From Channa striata (Eukaryota; Chordata; Actinopteri; Anabantiformes; Channidae), in contig CM065183.1 in NCBI GenBank assembly GCA_033026295.1, forward strand, positions 21,429,202 to 21,493,201: DNA of 64,000 bases, in the 5' to 3' direction. A model generated the notes under the pieces. That model made no database searches. It was not told the DNA's origin and worked only from the letters and a program-made list of their open reading frames with translations. Positions within the stretch are counted from its first letter, which is position 1. The number at the start of each line of letters is the position of its first letter. The position numbers were made by a program, and so were the translations under genes. Shown here one piece after another: positions 1-13,469 of the stretch.

Positions 1-71
1 GATGTGATTAACGCAACGGTGGAGGAAGAGCTGATGTTACGGTTCTTCCCAGAGTTTCACTTGTTCAACAG
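1..71 (+). other. Possible exon fragment ending in a splice-donor-like site (weak)
   Basis: The first 71 bases are open in frame 1 on the plus strand and stop at AACAG followed by GTGAGC, a good 5' splice-donor match. A stop codon follows at once if the frame is read through. An open frame this short occurs by chance roughly one time in three, no family was recognised, and no continuation exon was found on the plus strand. It may be the edge of a gene on the left or chance within a ppp2r5e intron. Confidence 0.15.
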
Positions 72-1768
72 GTGAGCTGATGAAATGTACTCGCTTCTGC
101 TGTGTGTAACGAGCCAAGAGTCGTGACATATAACCGCAAAGTCGTGTTAATCAAGTGCAGTCACTTAACACGGACATCGGCTGTAGCCGACTGATTAAAA
201 ACGTCAAAGGATTGTCGCTTTTAATCAGTGGAGCAAGTCATCGGCCCACCACTAGTAAAAGCTGTGATCTGATTTAAGGTTCACTTCTCCTTCCCTACAG
301 TTTACAGCCCAGCTAAAGTTTCCTCTTCAGAACTTAATGGATCTAAAAAACCGTGACGGGGAGCCCTACTGATAACACAGGTGACCGCTTATTTGCCTCC
401 TCATAGGAAACTAAATTACTCAGGAAAGTTCACATGGCTACAGACCATATTTTCATCATTCATGTTAGGATGAGACCTGTCGTGCTCAATGACAATTACA
501 GCGGACAAAGCCTGTTTCTATTTAAAAACTCAGGGCAGGTTTTAAGCTTGTGTTCTGGGAAATTAGGGTCGATTGAGGATGACTGTTGACACCGGGGCAC
601 AGAACTAAACAAGCGTTACCACTTCTTGTGAAGCAAACTGGTCCCATATCAACACAACTATTCTGAGATACTTTACGAGTGCGGGCCTGGTCTGTGGAAA
701 CACTGATACTGTGCTAAGGTTTTAGTAGCCTCCGCCTGCTTTTCTCCTCCCTGCCTGTTCCGTTTTTTCGGCTTTTGAGCTCCCTTGGCAGAGGAAGAGA
801 GAAGTAGCTGCCTCTTAATTAATGGTGGAAAAAAGCTTAACGACTTGCGAGACAGAGCAGTTGGATGGCTCGCTACTGGAACTCCTTTAGAATAGTCTAA
901 TTACATAACAGCATCAGGCTACTGAACACAAGGTCCGGATGTCGCACATTGTATGTGCATCCACTTTAAAAACGTATACTTTAACAGATCCTTAGATGCA
1001 CAGTCTAATTAGAATCCCCCCAAACATTCGTGCGGCACCACTCACTGCTCCAGTAGTTAAACAGGACTTGACAGAGCTTACAGACCACAAGGAGCTGTTA
1101 TGGTCTATGCACAGCACGACCAAGTCATGAAGGTAAGTTCAGGTCCTGTGTCAATTAAGCGTTTTTAGAATCGCACTGAAAGTTGAACAGGACTACTTCC
1201 GACCTCGGAGAAGGACGGAGGAGGCTTCTTACTCTGACTTACAGCCAACAGGAGGACTGCAAAAGCGCACGTCGTCACTGTTTTACATCACCAACGAGTA
1301 GTTTTTCTAACAACTGAGATTCGTAGTTTCAGAAAGTGGAATCTTTATAATCCAGTTTGAACATATGGTAACCAGCCAAATCCAATCCCATTTTCCCTGG
1401 AATATATACTAGGTAGCGCAGATAAAAATAAAAAAAAGCTGGAAACATGCACCTGCGTTTTATACCCTGCACATTCGGCAAAATATTCAGACATTTTGTC
1501 TTTTATGTTTTTGCAACGCTGGCATGATAGATGGGGTTTCGCAAAATTTACTTAAGTAGATTTAAACCGGAAGAAGAAAGTAATATCTGCGTCAACAAAT
1601 TGCTAAATTGTAAATTGGAGTAAACTGGCAATGTGGGTTTAGATTTTCGAGCCTCATCAAATTATCTTTTTTTGTTTGTTTCTGTTTCGATTCCACCTCT
1701 CCAATTTATGACATTAACCAATCAGCTTGTTAACATCCAGCTCTGTACAACTCATTCAGATTTATTAA

Positions 1769-1934
1769 CCGCAGCTCAGTTGGTACAGTAGTCGTACATA
1801 AACTGCAGAGTCAGTGTTTTGGCTCTCAGTTCCTCCTGTCTACAAGTCAAGATGTCTCTGAGCAAGACACTGCAGCCCAAAGTTGTCCTTTGTGTCCACC
1901 CCTTATTAGGATAAAAACACCTGCTAAATAACCA
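1769..1934 (+). mobile_element. tRNA-derived SINE copy, diverged
   Basis: A tRNA-like head (GCAGCTCAGTTGGTACAGTA, an A-box-like region) is followed by a weakened B-box-like stretch near 1820-1835. The body, TCCTCCTGTCTAC then AGCAAGACACTGCAGCCC, and the end, GGATAAAAACACCTGCTAAAT, follow a common fish SINE pattern. The promoter boxes are eroded, so the copy is old. The family name cannot be assigned by eye. Confidence 0.6.
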
Positions 1935-2920
1935 AAAAACTGTAATTGTGGGATTTAGGAGTTGTGCACATTGGGGCCTCTGTGAGCCACACTAAAATAT
2001 AGCTTCCCATAAATCATGGTTTCTCCTTGATGATGCAGTTTTCATTCTACACAGTATCTGTCATTTATTTTTTTTGGCCAAACAGCAATAAAAGATTCGT
2101 CTTGATGCTTCACGTCACGTGTTAGAAACAGAATCTGCACATCTCTGTCTGAGGGCCATCTTCTTGCAACTCGTAACCTCTGGAGTTGGAAGCGGTTTAA
2201 CAGAGTCATTTTGTAAGTTTAAGATCTTGATATGTGGTATGTCTGAGAATTTTGTTATCAGTTAGGACTGAATGTTTCATTAGTTAGGAGTGAGTCAGTC
2301 AAGTCTGAGTCTACTCTGCTTTGAAACAACCCTACCATAGTAATCTGAACAAAGAGACCGATTTTTTTTTTTTTTACTTCAGAGCTATGAACATGTGTGG
2401 GACAGGCAACATATAATTTCTTATTTGAACAAAACCAAGTATCAGTGATGTTTTGAAACAGGAAGTTTGCGATGATCCGGGGACAACACTGAACGGAAGG
2501 GAACTCCAAAGCTAAAGCTGCTTTGCTCTTGTCTGATGGGAGTGCCTAAAACCACAAAGAAGAACTTTGCATTCAATTAATACAACTGTATACAAAGTGC
2601 AGACACTATGTTAAGTACTGGAAAAGATGCATCGAATTCATTGGAAATGTTCCCGTTGTCAGTTTGCCAGAAGTGTTTGTGATGTTGAAGTTACATGGTC
2701 AGCAGGTGACATTAAGTCATTTCCTAAACGGAACATAGTTTTTAAAACTGCACTGCACCATTGTTAGGTCATACTGTTCTGTACGCAAAGAGTTCAGTGG
2801 AAACACAAGTCTAGGAAGGAAAGCATTGGAAGGTGTAAAATGACCAGGCGTTGCACTCTTTAAGAACAGTCCAGACACACACACACTCAGTGCTAAGGGG
2901 AAAACCCCTCTTCTCTAAAA

Positions 2921-2923
<3 letters not shown>

Positions 2924-2955
<32 letters not shown>
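2924..2955. repeat. (GT)n microsatellite with a nearby (CA)n run
   Basis: About 16 GT units. A shorter CA run at 2875-2886 lies 38 bases to the left, so the two could pair as a hairpin in single-stranded form. Confidence 0.9.
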
Positions 2956-2958
<3 letters not shown>

Positions 2959-5196
2959 AGCAGGCTTGAGTTACAGTACAGCGAGACAGAGGGTGAGCAG
3001 CTCCAACAGATGGACTCAGCAGTTGACTGGACCCCTGTCCTGAAGGTCAGTTTGTACAATATCACCCACTGGATATGAAGATATTATGTATGTACACACA
3101 TAATAAAGACATAATCATTGGAGAGTCAAGCTGACTGGAGATTAGTAGAACAATATGGCAAACATGCATGGCAGAGGACGGAGCAATGTCAAGACACTGG
3201 GGGTGTGACCTTTGCTCTCCTGTCTGAGGACCAGTGGCTTCTGATTAACTTTATTGACCCACAGAAATGTGCTGCCCAACCCGACAGTTTTCTTCTGTTG
3301 GTCCGCGGTTCACGGCGGTTCTTAGTATGTTCCCGTGGTTAGATACTGGGGTTTTGCATTTGCCTCCACATCAACAGGTGCAATTTGTCTATAGCTCTTG
3401 ATTTACCTGCTTGTGATACACTGATACTTCGTGTTGGTGAATAAGTTAAAAGGACGTAATCATGAAGCTGTATGACTATGGCACGACGACTCGCTCTATG
3501 CTCATTGACTGGGTGTGGACTTTAACAAAGCTTTTTGTTAGCAGACTTCAGTTTTTTTTTTTTTAAATCAATGCTTTATGGTTTTCCTCATATCATATCT
3601 GACCTATAAACAATGATCACTGTTAAGTCTAGATGGGTGACAACTGTGTAAACTTAACCTTTGAACTTGAACACAGTAACATTTAAGATGTGATCAATCT
3701 GCATTCAGATTTGATTAATTATTAGAAATTAGAATGATAACAAAATGTTCTGACATCTTTTTAAATACAATTTCACTGAATCGACTGTAAGCCAGTGAAT
3801 AGTTACAGTGCTGCATATCGCAAGGTCTGAGAGCCTAATGTGCTGCCTTCAAATGTCTTCCTTTTTCTGACCAACCATTCAATACCAAGAGATATTCAAT
3901 TTACAGACACAGAAAACCCGACAAAAGCACGTTTATGATGGCGGAAACATTGAATGTGACATTTCTGCTTGGCAAATGAAATAACTTATGACAGAAATAA
4001 CTTATGGAATAGTGACAAAAGCTTCAAAACAGTGACACAAGAAAAAAAAGAGACGGTCAGCTAACTGACAATATCTTAGGAATGCCCCAACATCTATAGG
4101 TTCACTACCATCTACCTACTAGCCGTCCCAGACTGACCAAGGTTGTACCTTAGTCTGAGTCAAGTAATGCTACTTTGACTTTTTCCTTTGTATAGAAAGA
4201 GAACGTCTCAATTGTCACTATTCCATAATGGACAGATTACCAGAATTACAGGCAAGTCATTTTCTGAAAATTACTGAACTTTCTTAAAATAAATCTCAGA
4301 ACAGCAACTAACCGCATCCCGTGAGTGTGAGCAGTAACACAGTTTGAGGTCAATGCCTTGTTTGGAACTGTGCTGACGAAGATTTAGAGTCGAGATGTCA
4401 GATCTGTGATTATACTGGGGGTTCTTGTAACGCGGAAACACAGCGAAGCCTTGAGAATAATGACGTTTTAGTATTGATTTAGTGCTACACATGCAGGTAC
4501 CACTAGTATCGGTCTAGCACAAGTACACGATATGTGTAATGGAAGAACTCCAACAGAAATATATATTCATGACCCAGATACAAAGTCTCATACGAAGCGC
4601 CCGGCCACTGTCAATCGTTAACTCGTGCAGTCATCCTCAGTAAACTTTGCTCGCTGGTACCGTAGCCAACAGCACAGCAGATGGCAGAGCTATGGCAGCT
4701 GTAGTCAACTTTCACTCTATTGTTGAGGTAACAAGGTGTCACAGGTACTAAATGTCTTATATCCCACGGACAAAAATAATGATACTGCTGCGAGCTCTGT
4801 GACAGGTGCACGGCAGGGTTCTAACTCTGCACGAATATAAGGCCTTTCCCTCTTTTACCTTGAGAGTGCACACAAACTATAATCCACCAGCAGCACCTTT
4901 CACCTGTTTAAATGAAGCCTGGTAATGACGCTCACTGAAAACGGGCTGGCCTGTACAGTTCAACAACAGTACACAAATCATCCAGCAGTTTAGAATCACT
5001 CATAAACCACAAGACACCAAACATTTACAGGCTTTTACCCCTTTCACACAATCGCTCCGCAGTGAAAAACCCTGCCGTACAGCAAGTGTTCTGTGATGCC
5101 AGCTGACTTTTGCACGCGGCTTCAAAATGATTCAACCGTTAAGGTTAAGGTTACTACTACACTTCAAATGATTAGATGATGTATAACTACACTGAT

Positions 5197-5222
5197 GCCA
5201 CCACCAGTGGCATTGTGGTGGC
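5197..5222. repeat. Short perfect inverted repeat (8-bp stem, 10-nt loop)
   Basis: GCCACCAC at 5197-5204 is the exact reverse complement of GTGGTGGC at 5215-5222. It lies inside a long intron and no function is assigned. Confidence 0.5.
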
Positions 5223-6689
5223 GGGACAAGGGCATCGCCACACTGACCAGTCTGCAGCTGCACGACAAAATGTGACACCCTGAGTGCAGAGGTGGTTGAA
5301 GTACACAGCCTCAATACTCAAGCAAATGTCCAAGTTCTGGCCTAAAACAAAAATTCTCTGCTCGCAGTAACACTTCAGAGCTTCTACTTAAGTGAAAGCA
5401 CCAAGCAAATCTAACTAGATTTCACTTCAATGCTCCACTCACTCAAACATTCTCGTGCAACATGGACGGAGACACAGTTTTGGTGTCCCCACTTGGCGTC
5501 TCCTGACAGATTTCTGTGGTTTTCGTTTTCCGCGTCCACCCACAGTGAAACTAACACGAAGTCACCTAGAGGTTCTCAAAAGTTGCTCTCCACTACGTGT
5601 TTTTGTAAACTCAGACAGCTTTGCCGTCTCTCACTTCCTGTGCTGAGGGAGACACACAACACACACACACAGTCAAAAAGAAAGTCAGAAAGCATCATCT
5701 TTTATGACTGTACAGCTACAGTCTGAGTCATGCTTCTATAACAATGCTTCTGTATATGCAGATTTCCAGTAACTTGGTTACAGAGTTTGTAAACCAGTTT
5801 CCTAATTGCCAGAGAAACCTGATCTCTCTACTGTAACATCAAACTTTTTTGCTAATCTTGTGACGGAGAACACCGCCTGTAACCATGATAACTGTGTAAC
5901 AAAAGTACCGTATACAAAGCTGGAGACAGCTTTTCCCTCGGCAGGCATGGCAATTAGTACATTTTGAAATACAGATGTAAATATAACAACTACAAGTCAC
6001 ATTGAACGTAAAAACTCACTGTTGAAAACAGAAAATTTTCTGTAGGCATTTAATTTACAAAAACACAACAGCTGAAACCTGCAATTGGCATTTTTATTTA
6101 ATTTACTGCTTGAGTTGGTCAAAAAGGTGCCAATTTAATTTCCAATCTAAAAAATACAATTGTTTCATCTGGAATCTTTTTTATGCATTTTCATATGACT
6201 GAACAAAAGAAACCACTTTTGCTTTCTCAACCTTATGCCAGATATGAAATATAATTTGCAATATAACTTTGATGAAATAAGTCAAAATGATTGTACAATC
6301 GCTGTAAGTGTGAAGGTCTAAAGAGGTCGAAGTGTATCGTTTAAATGTTCAATTAAACTTTATTTATATAGTGCCATTTTACAACGAAGCCATCTCAACA
6401 GGCTGCAAAGGTCGTAACTGACAGGTCGCAGGTCTGAACTCCCCGACGCCAGACGTCATGTCAAATTTTCCATCAGTGAGATGGAGTCTGAATATAAGGA
6501 GCTGCTCTCTGATAAAGCACCGGGAGGAAAACTCTCCGGGAACATTTCACACAAAGACATTTTTCGTAAGTGCAGGGACGTGGGTTAAGCTGAAGGTACC
6601 GGTCCTCCGTTGTAACTCAGTCACCAACATCTGCTGATGCGTTATCCCAACACAAAAACCTAACTTCACTTCTATGGACTGGATTTGCT

Positions 6690-6801
6690 TTGGTTCACAT
6701 TTTGTTGTGAGCTGTGGCTACACAAAGACAAATTCCTGGTACTGTTGAGCGTTCTTAACTGTGGCAATAAACCGTTTCTGATTCTGATCTGATTCTGATC
6801 T
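6690..6801 (+). mobile_element. Retroelement 3' end-like fragment with a TCTGAT tail
   Basis: The segment runs through TTTGTTGTGAGCTGTGGCTAC and GTGGCAATAAACCG into repeated TCTGATTCTGATC units. This resembles the 3' terminus of fish non-LTR elements that end in short tandem repeats. No coding remnant is attached. It could equally be a chance AATAAA next to a short tandem repeat. Confidence 0.35.
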
Positions 6802-8069
6802 TTGATCATGGCTGGATAATCAACCAGCTTTTCTAATACCAAAGGATGTGTGTCAGAGATACTGCAAATCGTAACAAAAAAATTTAACAAAAACTGGAGC
6901 TTCATGAACTCTTATAATAATCTATCCATTTATTTGAAATATGCAGTAAATAAATAGTGAACATCTCCATCAGAGGGTAAACATCCCAACACCATCATCT
7001 TCAAATTTTTTATGCATCATACGATGAAACATATTATGCAATAATTAGCTACTATTATCTAAAGAAAAATAAAGAGCAGTAAAAATCTGCAAACTCACAA
7101 TTGATTTACAAATATTTTCTATAATTGCATGCTTTCAGGCAGCTGCGTTAATAGATTTAATGCTTACTTTGGTTATTTTATATATATGAAAAAATTGTTA
7201 GTGTTTATACCCAAACGGAAGTTATCATAAGCACTAGTAAGTGGTACACAGCCTTAAAGTCTAACGTGACATTTGTTTGGAATTAGTTTACGTTGCTGTC
7301 CTGATATTAATTAATGAAAGAAATCAAAAGAGAAAAATAAGGATACAAATAGGCTTAAGCAATTACAGGAAAATTAATAACATTTGGTTAAGTAATTAAA
7401 TCATAATTAGGTCAATTATTATTGCAAGAATGCAGAGTATTTCTAGTCTCAGCTTCTGATAGGACAGAATGTGTTGGTTGTAAAAGTTTACCTGCCATAA
7501 CTGTTGGTTGATTAAAAACAATATGTTTCCATAGTATTTACATTGTGCTTTGTGTTCCTTAATTTTTTACTGTTCTGCATTTATATATCTGCATCTATAT
7601 ATCTGCATTGCAGAAGACGTTAGTAGAGGGTAGTGGGACATTGTGGCAGACATTTTTTTTTTAAAACTCTGTGATTAATCGGTAACAACGACAGAAACGC
7701 CTGCAGCGCTTTAGTGTAAACAGTGTTCACGTGTGTTTCACGGAGCTGGACGGACACATAAAGGCAGAGCAGATGGAAGCTCAGCAGACTGTCCTTCAGC
7801 ATTTAAAAGTGAAATTCTTTGCAATTCCTGGTTTCTTAGATCACATTTCACATCATTTTCAACCGGTTTGATGCCCTGCAACGGACCCAGTTCGTGTTCT
7901 TAAATGACAACGTTAGCTCTACTACAAACCAACACATCGTTCCGCATAAGAGTCATAAAGATAAAATATACTCATTCCACCAGTGAACTTTCCATTCTCC
8001 TCTGGGCCAGTAAAAACACTCGTCTTCTGTTACCAACCAGTCCATTTTAAGGCCTGCCCCCCCCACGCC

Positions 8070-8096
8070 AACACACACACACACACACACACACAC
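8070..8096. repeat. (AC)n microsatellite
   Basis: About 13 uninterrupted AC units, preceded by a run of eight C bases at about 8057-8064. Confidence 0.9.
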
Positions 8097-8479
8097 CAGG
8101 CTGGACCAGCAGCAGTAGCAGCGGCTGCCCCCTGACAGCAGCAGCTAACTTTAACACTTCATGCTTCTCTGCTAGCAACAGCGCTCTCCCCCACAACGCT
8201 CAACATTACAAACTGTCACTCACTTAACCAGGTTTCCGCTCCTTGTTAGACGGCAACAGTAGAAACGGACACTCAAACGTCACGGGGTGAGCTGACTAGA
8301 CTTTAACATGTGGACGACAGAAATTCGGCAGACCCACGCTCCTCTTGTGGCTTGTTTGTAGCGAGTAAGGCTGGAAAACTGTAAAGAGACACCTCGTGGA
8401 TCAGGTTTCTCCTGAGAGAAGAACGTAGAGGGGAGGGAAGACGAGGCAGCGTGGCGGTGGGCTTCACTTGCCAAACTCC

Positions 8480-8740
8480 ACTGGGCACGGTGGCTCAGGA
8501 GGTAGAAAGGTCACCCACCAATCCTGAGGCGGGCAGTTTGATCCCCGCTCCTCCCGTCTATACGTTGAAATGTCTTTGGGAAAGACACAGAACCTGTTGC
8601 TCCTGATGGATCCTCTGTGGGTCAGATGAGGACCGTGTACGTCAGCTGCCACCATCACCGTGTGAATGAGAAGCAACTGTAAAGTGCTTTGGGAACCAAG
8701 ACGGTAGAACAGCGCTATGAAAGTGCAGTCCATTTACCAA
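8480..8740 (+). mobile_element. Near full-length tRNA-derived SINE
   Basis: The A-box-like TGGCTCAGGAGGTAGA near 8491 and the B-box-like CAGTTTGATCCCC near 8535 match an internal RNA polymerase III promoter. The body contains GGGAAAGACACAGAACC and CGTGTGAATGAGAAG. It ends with AAAGTGCTTTGGGAA and GCGCTATGAAAGTGCAG then TCCATTTACC, the usual end of an abundant fish SINE. CCAAAC occurs on both sides (8471-8476 and 8736-8741) but not flush with the ends, so a target-site duplication is unproven. It is the best preserved SINE in the window. Confidence 0.75.
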
Positions 8741-11700
8741 ACAGAGACCAGAGGAAGCCACAGAGAGAGCCAGGGGCGGGCTGCACGGCATTGTACATCT
8801 CGTTCTATTTTCTGCTCCTCTTTTTTTTAAACCTGCTGCACAGGGAGGTCAGACACAGATCAGTCCTCCTACATGAGGTGGAAAGAAGACTGAGACATGA
8901 AAGAGACCTAATTTTGGCTGAAAACGTCACCAGCATGTTCAGCCACAGGAGGATTTGGCCCACAGTAGGTCGGGCTGCTGTGGAAATCAGATACGTCCGC
9001 CAACAGGCTGTGTTTGTCATTTTTTCCTCATATATGCCACAGGATCTGTGATTGGGGGGGTGACTCAGAGACGTCACAGCAGCTCACGTCAGGGTTTCAG
9101 GAGAGGAGAGCAACTGGAGGAGAGCTGCGAGGAGGAAAACAACCGACCGTAGCAGAGTGGGGACAACAGGAGGCTCGGTTTTTTTATTGACAAATTTTTC
9201 AGCTCTCCCCACATGGACACGGGCGCCTTTAAATTTGCCTGCGTACGTTCAGTTTAGAGCCAGACTTAGCAGGCACAGGCAAGTGTAACACTGTTAAATG
9301 CTGGAATACAGTTCTGTTTTGTCTGGTGAAAGGCAAGGATGGGGTTTGGAAAAGCTTTGCCTGGGGTAATTATTTCGTTTTTTTACATTTTTGTTGCACA
9401 TATGTTTAGAAGGTATAAGCATATCCTGGACTTGATGTATATGATATTGAAAAATATAAAAGAACTTGGGGAAAAAGATGGGGCAGATCGGAGAAGGGGT
9501 TTGATTTAGCTGTTGCCTGACAGGAACCATCGCCGTCTCCTCCTCCTTTACTTCCTCTGCCAGAGAACATTAAAGGATTCTTAATTCTTCCTCCAGGTTT
9601 TCGTCAGACTCATTCCTGCTCTTCACCTCTCTCCCGTGTTTGCATTCCTCCCTCGTCCTTATTCCTTAAATGAATGTCTCTGTGGAAACACTTCTTGTAG
9701 CTAAAACCTAATAGCAAAGTGTAACACTAACAAATGAGATTATGTGACTCTAAATATAATACAATCTTACAAAATTATTGTTTCTCACTGCGTTTTAAAG
9801 TATGTATTTAAATATGTCAACGAGTAAAAGCAACACAAAGAGTTCTTTAAGCAGCAGATGTAGGAATGCTTCCAATATCTTCTTTTTGGCCTATAAGTTC
9901 ACCTACTTATTTAGGATAATGTGGCTGAGCGTCCGTGTCTGTGCTTTACATCAGTTGTACACAGTCCCAGCTGGGAGTTGTGTAGTACAACCTCAGCGCT
10001 GCGCTGGAAGATTTAGGGCTGTACTAAAGGACAATGTGCCAGTACTTAGAGGCGCGAACAGCATCATTTTTACAACCTCTTATCAGCATTTCCTAAGGAA
10101 AACAAAAAAAAAAAAATCAGCAACCTTCACCTTCTTAAGTCCATGACAAATAATTTGGGACTGAACATTTGGTTCGGTTTGCAACTTTCTGCGCTTCTTT
10201 CTGCGCTGAAGCAATCAATTACTGCAAAATAAGCCTGAAATGGTAAATTCTGAATTGTTAATTTCAGCCAGAAACCAACAATTACTGTTGATAGCCAAAA
10301 ACATGACAGTTCAGTTTGACAAAAACTCAGACACGGTTTACACTTTTCGAAATAAATGATAAAAAACGTTGGGCATATCTTTGTGTTTTACTGCTACACC
10401 AAACCCAACCCTGAAACCGTATGTATGTATGGATTCTGTGTACTGCTAATGACAGGTAACAGCTACTTTCTAAACTTACTGCTGTTAGACAACATACAAA
10501 GCCCATGCCGGATAATTCGAGAAAGATTACTTTAATCACAGTTAACAGAGGATTTTAGAGATAATGCAAACTGCCTTGGTATCCCTAAGAACATCTTCAG
10601 TGCACCATTAAAACAACAATCCTTCTCTCTAAACCTTTATGCTTTGATATCAAGTTATTTGTTAGGCACCAGCTCCAGTTCTTTTCAGACACAACACCAA
10701 ATGAACGATACTGACTTTTGTCGCAAAAACCAAATTATGCACCTTCAGTACATCACTACTTTCATACCGGTAGACGTTGTAGAAAACATTTTTGGTCTTG
10801 TAAACCATTATAAACAAAAGTCTCCATCCGTTGAACTAAGGGTGTGGCTTTAGCTGTGAACTGACACTGACTGAGTCTATTGTGAAAATTCCTGACAGCG
10901 TGCGTCATCCTCGCTGCCCAGGGAACCCCTTGAGGAAACTGCACCCTCCTCATCTTCCTCTCCACGTCTAGGAATGAGCTGCACTGCCAACGACAGGATT
11001 TATGTAATCCACCAGGCCTTACCAAGACCTTGCTTGTCAATTCTAGCTCAGGTTCGGCCTATGATAGTGAGGAACTTAAAGAAGAAAAAAATATAGTAAT
11101 TCTTGTTAATCCCGACGATGTGCTTCTGCAGTGTGTTAAACAGCCAGCAACAAGTTTACAGCTGTCCAGATATACGCCCACATCTACTGCTGCGCCATTC
11201 GTTCGTACCTCGGGGCAGGAGGTAACCACCAAGGGATTATGGAAATAAAGAGGAAGGCAAACAAAACCAGCTTCCTCCATCAGAAATAAAGAAAAAAGGA
11301 AATATAAAAACTATTTAGCCAAACAGAAAAGGTTAAAAAGAGGTACAAGGAGGAAACCTGTCCAAAACAGGCCAATGGGATCTCCACTGCCATACTTTTA
11401 CAAATGACCACATCCTCTACGGGTGTTTGAAATAAATTAAAGGTGACAAAACAAAAAAGGAAATCCTTTTTCAAAAACAAAATAGGAAGTTCTGCTATTA
11501 GTGTCCTCGAACTAAAAGATACATATTCTATCTATTCTCTAAACAAACAATCCTGACAACAATTACCATGAAAAAGACGCACAGCTAGATATCAGCTATT
11601 TTGACTTCAAACAAATAAGGGATGTGTGTCAGAAGAAGGCTTCTCATATGAAAAATGTCCTTGAGTGTGCAAGATAACAATGAATGTATAAACTATAATA

Positions 11701-12572
11701 CGGCACAAAAATACAACAAAGAATGTGTGTGCGCGTGTGGATATAAATAAACACGCGCACACACACTGCAGAAACCTCAAAGAACACAAATACATCCCTG
11801 ATCTTTTTTCTGAACTGTGGTGTAAAACTTTTCCGTACACGTTGAGCTTTATGGACTACCATCCTGTAAATAACGGCACTGCCTGATACACATCTCCCTG
11901 GCAGTTGCATAACGCAGAGAGATTAGAGGTAGAAAAGCCTGTCCGTAAAAGAAATGACAATGGCAATCATTGTGTGGCAAACCTGAAAGGTTGCCGGCGT
12001 CGAGAGAGTCTACTGTTTATCTGTGGACAAGCTGAAGAAGCAAACCAAATCCTTTATCTTCCACTTGGTGTACATGGACATACATGGGATTGTAGGGAGG
12101 CCGAGAGGTGAGAGGAGCAGTCTTGTGACAAGAAAGTATGCTAATCCACATTCTTGGACATAAACAAGAGACTCCTGCTTCCCGATAAACTCTAGGTTGT
12201 GGCGTGTTTGCATTTGAGTAATTCACGACGAACAACGGGACACAAACATCTTCAATGTACAAACGGTTTCCACACCATGACTTTAATAACTTAGGTCACC
12301 TGGTTACCGAGAATTGACAGACATATTCAGCAGACGAGTAACTGGATTTCTCCTTTACCTTCACAGAATCCATCTGTATTCAGGAGACCTTCCTTTCTCA
12401 CTTTTGTTTGGCAGTGTGCTCACTGAAGCGGGGAGACACAGACTGGCAGAAAAACACAATGCGGCTTCTTTTCAAAGCAGGTATTAGGGCTGCACGATAT
12501 GACCAACATTTCATACCATGAAAATATTATTATTATGTATACTATCTATATAGATTTTTACCATTTGCACAT

Positions 12573-12573
<1 letters not shown>

Positions 12574-12608
<35 letters not shown>

Positions 12609-12609
12609 G
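12574..12609. repeat. (GATA)n tetranucleotide microsatellite
   Basis: About nine TAGA/GATA units directly upstream of an L2-like remnant. To its left, 12486-12505 (GGGCTGCACGATATGACC) resembles a widespread fish interspersed repeat. Confidence 0.85.
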
Positions 12610-12648
12610 ATATATTGATATATATCTATAATAAGTTGAAAAGACATA

Positions 12649-13170
12649 AAGGCCTGGATATTCTACAACTTCATTCTTCTAAACTCAGATAAATCTATGT
12701 TTGAGCCTAAAAGTCTAAGAAACATGTTGTCCGACCATATCGTTACTTTAGATGACATGACTCTGGCCCCCAGTAATAGTGCGAGGAATGTCGGAGTCAT
12801 TTTTGACCAGGATTTGTCATTTAGCTCACACATAAAACAAATCTCTAGAACAGCCTTCTTCCACCTACGGAACATTGACAAAATTAGGAGCATCCTGTCT
12901 CAAAGCGATGCTGAAAAACTGGTCCATTACTTCTAGATTGGACTACTGTAATTCTTTACTTTCAGGCTGCCCCAGTAACTCTCTAAAAAGCCTCCAATTA
13001 ATCCAAAATGCTGCACCAAGATTACTGACTGGGATTGGTAAGAGAGATCATATTTCACCTTCATTAGCTTCTCTCCATTGGCTTCCCATTAAATGTAGAA
13101 CAGAATTTAAAACCCATCCTACCTCAAAGATCTCCTAGTACCAGATCATCCTATTACAGCACTTCAGATA
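12649..13170 (+). mobile_element. L2/CR1-type LINE remnant (C-terminal reverse transcriptase)
   Basis: The plus strand encodes a decayed C-terminal piece of a non-LTR retrotransposon reverse transcriptase. Recognisable blocks are NVGVIFDQDLSFSSHIKQ near 12810-12840, then in a second frame LDYCNSLLSGCP and LIQNAAPRLLTG, then LASLHWLPIK near 13065-13095. These are diagnostic of fish L2/CR1-like elements. The frame shifts between 12870 and 12950, and again after the HWLPIK block, where KDLLVPDHP appears in another frame. The 5' part and endonuclease are absent, so the copy is dead. It lies in ppp2r5e intron 2. Confidence 0.8.
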
Positions 13171-13469
13171 TATATAAATAAATATATATATGAAATATAA
13201 AAAGCTGGCACCAAATCTTTGGACAAATCTTATTTACACCATATCCGATTGAACTTAACCTTTCCTTTATTCAAATACATGTTTCTACTTATTAATAAAA
13301 TATATATTTCTGTCTCTGCTAAAATTTAGACAACAACACAGCTGACACTCGCTGTGGTCTTTTGAATGTCAGTCTAAGGACCAAGCGCATTTCTGCTCTG
13401 TAGTGAACATCCTCTAGTAGAAAAAACACAAACAAATCTTTACAGAGCCTTAGTAGCACTGGCAAGAAG

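Noticed and set aside
2874..2955. CRISPR-like or direct-repeat array
   Set aside because: Only simple CA/TG repeats without spacers; such arrays do not occur in vertebrate nuclear DNA.
5250..5300. Possible ppp2r5e second coding exon around a CTGCAGCTG word
   Set aside because: Translation on the minus strand does not give the conserved B56 sequence and contains stops.
8480..8560. A functional tRNA gene at the SINE head
   Set aside because: A- and B-box-like words are present but the acceptor stem and cloverleaf cannot be formed; it is a SINE promoter.
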